A DNA stretch of 64,000 nt from Codonopsis lanceolata (lineage: Eukaryota > Streptophyta > Magnoliopsida > Asterales > Campanulaceae). Position 1 is the stretch's first letter. Every line of letters starts with the position of its first letter. Shown here in pieces: positions 57,066 through 64,000 of the stretch. The position numbers and the translations under genes are program-made. The stretch spans positions 65,941,501 to 66,005,500 of the forward strand of contig CM028377.1 in NCBI GenBank assembly GCA_013146195.2, written 5' to 3'. Below the pieces are notes generated by a model. That model had not been told where the DNA came from. It saw only the letters and a program-made list of their open reading frames with translations, and did no database searches.

Positions 57066-58778
57066 CAGTGGCGAACGCAGAGATATTTTCAATCGGGGGC
57101 ACAAATTTTCGTTTAAAAAGTTCTGTTTTATTTTGAAAATATTTTTCATAATCACTAAAATCAAATTTCTTCAAATCAACCACAATTTAGAAATATACAC
57201 ACACAAAAAAACATAAATCAACTACTGTAACCCTAAATTAAAATACATTAATTTCATATTAAATAAATATACATTTCCTACCAAGATATTGAACACACAA
57301 AATTATGAAAGAAAACAATATTATCATAATATTGTCTATCACAAATTCACAATTCACAACAATTACATAAATTAAATACTCAATTAGGGCTATTTCAAAA
57401 TTATGGTTATTTCAAATTAGGGCTATTTTAAAATTAGGGTTATTTTAATTTTTAAAATTTAAATCACAATTATAATTTAGAAATTCATACAATTATACTC
57501 TTGATCACACAAAATCGGTGGTGACCTTGTCTTTTATCCACGTAGGCAACGGAGCTGGTGAGCTGGAAGATGAAATGGATACGATTGAACTCCGTCATGT
57601 ACAAATAACAACACCGTTAAGGAGTCGGGGGCGGCCCGACTGAAACCCTCCGGCGTAAGAGTGAGATTACGGGTGATATGAGTTGTAGTAAATGCAATGT
57701 ATTGATGGTGCCTTTTTTTGATGGTCTTGTGTCCTGGAAATAAATGTTGTTTTGAAATGAAGGTTCTTTGCTTTTTCCAGATATCTGTGTTGGCTTAACA
57801 ATAACTGTAGAAAATGTCTCATATTTATACCTAAATGATCTGTGAGGTGGCATTTTCCCATTTGTCGACATGTTGCGACTGATCATAAAGGCTCTGATGT
57901 CGTGTCAGACGGGGAAAGTGACCTAAACTCATGTCATAGGAGTGGTTGGTTGTGTACGTCAGTGTTTTCGGCGCGTGGCATTTACCAGAGCTGTCGCACT
58001 CTAAATGTCTCGTTCTCTTTCTGACCAACTGTTACCGAGGCCGAGCTGGCCTTATTGTTGCCAAGGCCGAGCGGTTATAGCCTTGTTCCGAGATCGAGCC
58101 GGTTTTATTGTTTTTCAAGGTCGAGCTGACCTTGCTCAATTTTACTAATGGTGGGACCTAATGTGGTCCCCTCTGATGCTAGTTTATACCGAGACCCTTC
58201 AACTATGATTCAGACAATTATAATTTAAAAATTCACAATTAATTATAAATTTATAATGAATAATTGATTGACTTATTGAAGTCTTGATTCTTGAAGAATA
58301 CCTATCTGTAGAGCACTAAGAGAAGTATAGATGGAGAGAGGAGGAAAGTGGAGGTGGAATGGACTGCGGACTGCCAACTGTGGAGCGTCCGATGCCCGCG
58401 TCAGTGGTCGGAAACTCGAAATCGTCGACTGGAGTGAAGCTTGGAGGGAGGCGACTGGCGAGTGACTAGGGGAAAGGGAATGAGGGAAGCCGGGAAGGGA
58501 TGGGACTTGAGAGAGGCTAAGAGGAGAGGGAGACGGGATTTGGGAAAAAGGATTTAGTGATTTAGTGATTTAGTGATTTCAAGTTCAGTCTCTCTTTGAG
58601 TTAGGGTAAGTAAAAAAAAATTTACTCAGGTGGGGAAAATTATATAAATTTGATAGAAGTGGGGGTAAATTGTATAATATAACATACTAGTATTTTTTAA
58701 AAAAACAAGTTTCTTTAACAAAATGTACCCTAAGTGGGGGCAACTGCCCCTATACCTCATAGCATGTGTCTGCCTATG
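57066..58778. mobile_element. hAT-type transposon, 1713 bp, inside the F-box pseudogene
   Basis: The ends are CAGTGGCGAACGCA... and, reverse-complemented, CATAGGCAGACACA..., imperfect inverted repeats. The flanks are TTCGGAAC (57058-57065) and TTCGGACC (58779-58786), an 8-bp duplication with one change. The GGGGGCA motif near both ends is common in plant elements with CAGTGGCGGA termini. No transposase frame was found. Confidence 0.7.
57604..58205 (-). repeat. LTR-like segment nested in the hAT element
   Basis: On the minus strand it has a TATA box (GGTATAAATATGAGAC, about 57815-57830), then CGCCGGAGGGTTTCAGTCGG (about 57654 down), resembling a gypsy LTR R region. The upstream part has about four degenerate copies of an AAGGCCGAGCTGGCC-type unit (58033-58135). 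Exact ends and target duplication were not determined. Confidence 0.45.
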
Positions 58779-59309
58779 TTCGGACCTCATTGAACTAATT
58801 CTTTCCTACCTCCCAATCGTCACCGCCTCCGTCGTCTACAAGCTCTAGAACTCCATCACCGCTGCCTCTTCCTTCTCCACCCGCATTTTCGTCACCAAAA
58901 AGCCATGGTTCTTCGTCTAAGGCCAAAACAACATCTCCCACAAAAACACCGGAGCCTACGCCTTTGATCCAAACTCAAATTCCTGGATCAAACTCCCCTC
59001 CCCTCTCTTTTCCACCCCCACTTCCTAGGAAACCTCTTTCAGAGACGCCGACGGGTTTTTATTCACTACACCACCTCTTAGATTCTCCTAGTTTAACCTT
59101 CTTGTCAGTGTCTTCAATTCCGGTTCCGGTGGGTTTCTTAGGTTTATCGTTGTTGGCGGTGTTAGATTCATTGGTGGGTTATTGAGGATAGGTTAGATTC
59201 ATTGGTGCACAATGAGAAATGATTATAACACTTGCCCAGATCTATTAATTCAGGCCTCGAGAAGGGGAAATGATGGCCCTCTACTCTATTTTAGGTGTGC
59301 TGGGAATAA

Positions 59310-59595
59310 TGGAAAGGATTTTTAAAGGTTTGGATAAGTGATATCTGAACGACACGACGGACGGAGGATTGGAAGGTGGAGATGGCAGCGGATCGGAGGG
59401 TGTAGATGGAGGAATCAACGTCTCTAATAGAGGATAGTTGGGAGAGAGGAGGTCGTGGAAGCGAGAGAGGACTTCAGAGCGGAGCTGCTTGACGAGAAGA
59501 TAGATGTCGTCTTTGGGATTCTCTGCACGGGTAGCGGAGGAGCCAAAGGCGGAGAAACAACGGACGAAGTTGAAGATTGGGAGAGAAATGTAGAG
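59310..59595 (-). pseudogene. Possible gene fragment, unrecognised
   Basis: The minus strand is open for about 90 codons: IFNFVRCFSAFGSSATRAEN, PKDDIYLLVKQLRSEVLSRF, HDLLSPNYPLLETL, then Pro/Ser-rich. It has GC-rich, gene-like composition unlike its surroundings. No start codon or splice sites were assigned. Confidence 0.35.
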
Positions 59596-60490
59596 ATGAT
59601 TGGGTCAAAAGATGAATAAACAATGGTTTTAGCCCATATTCGTTTTTATGGAAATTTGACTCATAGTGGAAATGACATTAATGCCCCAAACATGTACGCT
59701 CATGTGGCACTTAACGGGAATTTCATAACAGCCACTAATGGGAGGGGGCAACATGGGACAAATGGTAACATCAGGTACCATATAGGCATACTTCGTATGT
59801 TAAGGTTGACTATGGGATTGGGTGGATACATCATGGGGTTTTCATAATCTGGCCTTCGATTAATACCGCACCCAAGATGAGAAAATTATTATAGTGCTGT
59901 AGACACCCCAATTTCGTACCCCTGATATGTGACTATGGCATGTGATATCAAAACTGTTTAAACTTAACAAATGTCAACTTACAGGAGTTAAAAATGCAAA
60001 AGGCAAAGCAGGATGCGCAAAACAGTAAATGCGATGGATAAAAATGCAAATTTTGGAAGTTGAATAGTAGCTTGGCGCGGCCAAAAGGGGCATCTAGCGC
60101 CGTGCCAAGAAGGCCTTGGATCCGCGCCCAAGGTGCTACAGTACCTCTCCCAGTTAACGCATTGTGCAAGATCGGAAGCCTGGTGTACAATGAAATCAAG
60201 CGCATAAAGAGGATTTTTAATCCCCGATGAGTCCTTCTCCCAGGCTATAAATAGAGGCGTTGGGACTCACTTCAGAAGCCCGGAAAGAGATCGAGAGAAA
60301 CGTCGATAAAATTTCTCTGCGTCGTCCTAACGCTGAGAAAGTAGCGAGTGAAGTGAGATATGGAGTGGTCAGCCTATAAAGCCTTGAAACCCTGCCAAAA
60401 CTCCGCTAAATCAAAAACCCACCGGTTAAAGTGATCAATATCCCTTTAGTTAGGTATCCACCTTATTTTCCCAACCCAAAAACCATAAAG

Positions 60491-60670
60491 TAAGTCGTTA
60501 CTCTGCCCGAGTAAATAGGCTGAAATCACCCAAAATAAGTCGTTATTCCGCCCAACTAAATAGGCCAAAACCACCAAAATTAAGTCGTTACTCTACTCGA
60601 GTGAGCGAGCCAAAACCACAAAAAATAAGCCGTCACTCTGCCCAAATCACAGCAGCAGCAGCATAAAAGT
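60491..60670 (+). repeat. 45-bp tandem repeat, four units
   Basis: TAAGTCGTTA (or TAAGCCGTCA) starts at 60491, 60536, 60581 and 60626, exactly 45 bp apart. Each is followed by a CTCTGCCCGAGTAAATAGGC-like tract. Confidence 0.85.
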
Positions 60671-61156
60671 CTCCCTCTCCCGAGAAGGACAGAGCGAGCA
60701 CACTCCAACTAAAAGGTAATAGCCTTTAATGGCGTTATTTTTATAAAAGTTGTTCTTTAAATTCGGCCCAATGTAGAAAATATAAGCCGTTGTGCTGCCC
60801 GGATTTAGTTAGAAAATACTATGTAAAAGAGCCGTTATAATGACCAAATATTTTTAAATATATCTGTAATTATTGTAAGGAGACGACTGCAAGTCCGTAA
60901 ATAATGTAGCCACGGATGTATTTGCTTTTATTTTCTTGTCTTTTAATGCTTTATTTATTTGCTAAATAATTATAACAAAAAGCATACTTTAGCCAAAAAC
61001 CGTTTTTGAGACCGAAAGGGCGAGTTGGGTGCCTAGCACCTTCCCAACTCATAACTTAGCCTCCGAACCCGTTTTATAATCTCTGGTTTTTCTTTTTTGG
61101 TTTTGCTTTATTTTTACCTTAAAATAAAGATGGCGACTCTATAAAACATTTTGGAT

Positions 61157-61640
61157 CCAGTGGGGCGTCGCAACACTCCTTTCTTGCACTTTTCTGTTTT
61201 CCCCTAAAAAATGGAGAATGAGAATGAAAGGGTGATGCATTCCTATATCCTGGTATCCCCTAGACAATGGATAACTTGATGCAGGAAACCCAAAGCACCT
61301 ATAGTGATCTGAAATAAGCCATAAGGTTATTTTCATAAAATCCATAGTGGGGCCTCGCAACATCTTTTTTTTTTGCATTTTTCCGTTTTCCCCTAAAAAA
61401 AGGAGAATGAGAATGAAATGGTGATGTATTCTCATATCCTGGTATCCCCTAAATAAGGAATAACTTGATGCGGGAAACTCAAAACTCCCATATTGGACCA
61501 AAATCCACTAAAGGCAACTGAGGCGTATTCAAACGCGCTATCTTAGACAACACTCCTCTTGCACTTTTAATTTCGTCTTCCCCTAAACAAGGGAGGATGA
61601 AATGAGAGTAGTGGTGTCCTGCATCCGCACGTACGCACAC
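61157..61640 (+). repeat. ~189-bp degenerate tandem repeat, 2.5 units
   Basis: The motif TGTTTTCCCCTAAAAAATGG...GGTATCCCCTA...AACTTGATGC(A/G)GGAAAC occurs near 61190 and 61380. A partial third unit (CGTCTTCCCCTAAACAAGGG) lies near 61577. Confidence 0.75.
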
Positions 61641-63426
61641 CCCTATCCAAAGGCGCGCGGGGCGCGGGCGTAAGTCCTAGGAACCTAAAGTGGCGACTCT
61701 GCTGGGGAGATCGTTTTATTTTAAATAAAATGGAGGGCTAGACTCATTAAAAAAACTTTTTTTTGTTTTTATTTGTTTCTGGCTAAAGTATATTTGTTAT
61801 ATTAATTTATGCATTTGAATATTGCGTTCCTATACATCCGTATTTATATTTGTGGATATGATCCTCCATCTTGCAGCAGTTTCGTTCCGATAACTGTTAC
61901 GGATATATTTAAAAATATATCTATTTTTCAAAAAACAAAAGAGCAAAAAAAAATTTGAAAAAAAAATATATGTCATATATATATTTGTTTGCAATAAAAT
62001 TCCGGGCAGCACAATAAAAGGGCCGGGGCTTTATTTTTAATATTGCTTCATTTTCGGCTCTGTATTATTATTTTATTCTGTTTATTATTTTCATTATTCC
62101 GCAAAATTTGTATATATTTGTATTCATTCTGTCATTTTATTTTGGGGATATAGGACAAATTTTGTAATTAATAGGAATAAATAGATTTCCCGATTTTCTT
62201 TCTATTTCTTAATGTGATGTGCTTGCTTGCTTGCGCTCAAACTAAAAAGCCGAGAAAATTCACGCGTAACAACAAGACATGCCATATCTGTTTTATTTTC
62301 TGTTTATATATCTGAAAAATAAATAAAGATTTTACTGTTTTTTAGATACCGCACACACGTGCACGCATATAGGTATATTCCGAACTGCTACCCTACACCA
62401 TGGCCAGCCTACCCCCTGCATAAGCCAACGTTAGAATGCATATAGATTCTCAGGACACTTCAATGACCGACCGATTTTTGCATCTTTGAATCATGGGTCA
62501 GCCGTGCATAAAAAAATTTAAATAATGCGCAAGTCGAGTAAAAAAAATAAAGAGCAAAAAAAAATTATGAAGAAAAATAAATAAATTGCGCAAATTAAAA
62601 AATAAATACGTAGGGGCTGATCTATTATTCTCTGATGCTCGACCTAGACAATTTCGAATGGTGGATCCTGGAAAGAGTATAGGCCCTTCGCTGGGATCGA
62701 TCCGATCTGGGAGTCGAAGGCGGTGGAATACGTTGGTCCTATATTACGGAGAAAGAATCCATTGTTCCAGAAAAGTCACGAGACCGTCAAAATAAAGCGG
62801 TGCTTATCCGATCAATTGATACCTCAAAACTAGGGAAAATGAATCAAAAATAAATGGAAATAAAATAAGGGCAAAATAGTTCAAAGTGCAGATCAAGCGA
62901 TCGAATGGCGGCTAAAAATAAACAGGCGATGATGGAACTCCAAGCTAAAAATAAACCGATGATGGAAAGCTTGAGGCTTGAAAGCTAAAAAGTATGAATT
63001 GGGCCCATGCGGAATTGGAGGATAACGATAAAATCGGTGGTAAATGATCTTCTAGCAGGTTTTTTAGAAACTCTTGCCGCTTTCTCCCAAAAAACCAAAA
63101 TCCCAAAATATGTTCCTAATACTTCCTACTTTCCTGAAATAAATTGCCCTGCTACCTCAGAAAATATCCTTTTCCAAGCCACCAGGAAGCCACCAAGTGC
63201 CAGCCATTAGCCAAATAATGATCCCCTTGCTCAAAGTAATATGATTTCAAGTGCCCATAATCCCAATCCATACCCTCCAGAAATCAACTCCAATCTCCCT
63301 CACCTGAATGCCTGCTATTACAATTAAAAGAACTATCTCCCTCTTAATCCCTCAAATACCTATTCTCAGCAAACGACCCCAAGGATTCCAAAGGAAATCA
63401 TTTGTATACCAGAAAAAGAATCCCTA

Positions 63427-63835
63427 TTGGGCCAAGGTCCAGGCAACCCAATTCCAGTGCAATATTATCCAAGAGAGAAAACCCCACCCAGTTGCTTGAC
63501 CAAATCCCAACCGGGCTATTTGCCTAAGCCAAGAGGCCGAAAGGAGGTAATTCCAAGGCATTATGATGGCATGCCTGCCCCAAGATCTGAAATACTCCAA
63601 ACACTGTGGGCCCATGGGATACTTAAGCCCATTGATAATTACCGACCACCCAAACCGTTACCTGTTACCTGTTACCTGAAATCATGCCCAGTATTGTGAG
63701 TATCACTATTGCAGTGGTCATCTTACTGACAAGTGCTATACACTCAGAAATGCAATTCAGGATCTCATTGATAACGAGGTAATTACGGTGGCAGGCATAA
63801 GAATTTTTGAAACAGATCAAGACAAGGAGGTCTAA
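63427..63835 (+). pseudogene. gag C-terminal region of the Tat/Ogre-like element (frameshifted)
   Basis: SEILQTLWAHGILKPIDNYR is followed, after a frameshift near 63675, by CEYHYCSGHLTDKC and YTLRNAIQDLIDNEVI. The C-x2-H-x5-H-x4-C spacing and QDLID are typical of Tat-lineage gag ends. A stop lies at about 63833. Short frames at 62586-63210 probably belong to the leader or a decayed gag N-terminus. Confidence 0.65.
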
Positions 63836-63911
63836 AAAGGCAAGTTAATCTAATTAGCCAGGGTAAAAGGTGCTGTAAAATATACTTATCAATAAAAGGA
63901 GTTTCTAATAA

Positions 63912-64000
63912 ATGTCCGAAAGAGACAGCTTCCTGGGTATGATAGACGAAGGCACTTATTATAAAGAGCTCCCTGCTAAGTTTGAGCTTATTGATAAGCC
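63912..64000 (+). CDS. Open frame running off the window edge
   Basis: It starts with ATG at 63912 (MSERDSFLGMIDEGTYYKEL...) and remains open to the last base. Position suggests it belongs to the Tat/Ogre-like element. Too short to identify. Confidence 0.3.
   Translation, partial: MSERDSFLGMIDEGTYYKELPAKFELIDK

Larger units (their letters stand above)
57008..59220 (+). pseudogene. F-box/kelch protein pseudogene, interrupted by a transposon
   Basis: The start at 57008 opens MEKPNSLSYYITWDSLSS, running up to the insertion at 57066. After 58778 the F-box continues (DLIELILSYLPIVTASVV, then NSITAASSFSTRIFVTKKPW). Then comes a kelch-like part: GQNNISHKNTGAYAFDPNSN, SWIKLPSPLF, and in another frame GFLRFIVVGGVRFIGGL. 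Besides the 1.7-kb insertion, in-frame stops and at least one frameshift are present, and the gene ends early, without the usual kelch repeats. In working form such proteins act as substrate adaptors of SCF ubiquitin ligases. Confidence 0.75.
59898..61690 (+). repeat. Probable LTR region of the Tat/Ogre-like element
   Basis: The region contains a GGCGCGGCCAA...GCCGTGCCAAG dyad (60072-60110), the TATA box, 45-bp tandem repeats and ~189-bp tandem repeats. The 3' boundary may be about 61130 or 61690, depending on which TGGCGACTCT is the true primer-binding site. Confidence 0.45.
59898..64000 (+). mobile_element. Tat/Ogre-like Ty3/gypsy retrotransposon, 5' part
   Basis: It starts TGTAGACACCCCAATTTCG, has a TATA box (CTATAAATAGAGG, about 60244) and a primer-binding-like TGGCGACTCTGCTGGGGA at 61691-61708, typical of Ogre/Tat elements. 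A long leader and gag remnants with a zinc-binding motif follow (63689-63835). The window ends before protease and RT. The LTR end is unclear, because a second TGGCGACTCT lies at about 61132. Confidence 0.65.

Noticed and set aside
58551..58582. Short tandem repeat GATTTAGTGATTTAGTGATT
   Set aside because: Only three short units near the right end of the hAT element; not a telomeric or CRISPR-like repeat.
1..64000. Search for a new defence, biosynthetic or other multi-gene system
   Set aside because: Apart from two host genes and a pseudogene, everything recognisable is transposon sequence. No cluster of unknown intact genes exists here.

Overview
This is a stretch of nuclear DNA from a flowering plant, probably a eudicot. 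The evidence is GT-AG introns, plant gene families (NOG1, an RNase H1 with a viroplasmin-like N-terminus, an F-box/kelch relic) and plant transposon families (Ty1/copia, Athila-like and Tat/Ogre-like Ty3/gypsy, L1-type LINEs, tRNA-derived SINEs, Stowaway MITEs, hAT and Mutator-like non-autonomous elements). I see no rRNA, tRNA gene or CRISPR array. The species cannot be fixed from the sequence alone.

Layout. 1-3263: 5' part of a decayed copia element on the minus strand (LTR, PBS, gag, protease, start of integrase), cut by the window edge. 3264-7300: intergenic repeats (LTR-like fragment, 224-bp tandem duplication, AT microsatellite, MITE). 7326-11420: an intact intron-free NOG1 coding region on the minus strand, with an inferred 5'UTR intron and a telo-box/site II promoter. 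11500-12368: a MITE, then featureless sequence. 12369-23672 and 27873-39213 are two nearly identical ~11.3-kb copies of one segment. They are separated by a 100-N gap (23673-23772) and by the 5' end of an Athila-like gypsy element (23773-27872). The duplicated segment carries the last six coding exons of an RNase H1 gene plus LINE and MITE insertions. The second copy joins on to the rest of that gene, which runs on the minus strand from about 55.5 kb to 28.67 kb.

The RNase H1-type gene has nine recognisable coding exons (381 codons), all in phase 0. It has a likely organellar transit peptide, an N-terminal hybrid-binding (viroplasmin) domain and all four acidic residues of the RNase H active site. 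Its introns are full of transposons. The largest (about 13.3 kb) holds a Stowaway MITE split by one LINE, which is itself split by a second, nearly full-length LINE with a 16-bp target-site duplication. Upstream of the gene lie a 912-bp hAT-type element with a perfect 8-bp target duplication (55722-56633), an F-box/kelch pseudogene broken by a second hAT-type element (57066-58778), and the 5' part of a Tat/Ogre-like gypsy element on the plus strand (59898 to the window end).

Main conclusion. The 15.5-kb duplication is most simply two alleles placed in tandem by the assembler: one without and one with the Athila insertion. The break falls exactly at the LTR end, and the first copy runs into a default-size gap. 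I found no convincing new molecular system. The most informative biology is the LINE/SINE 3'-tail sharing, including what looks like a tail-only LINE insertion of 11 bp flanked by 20-bp direct repeats.
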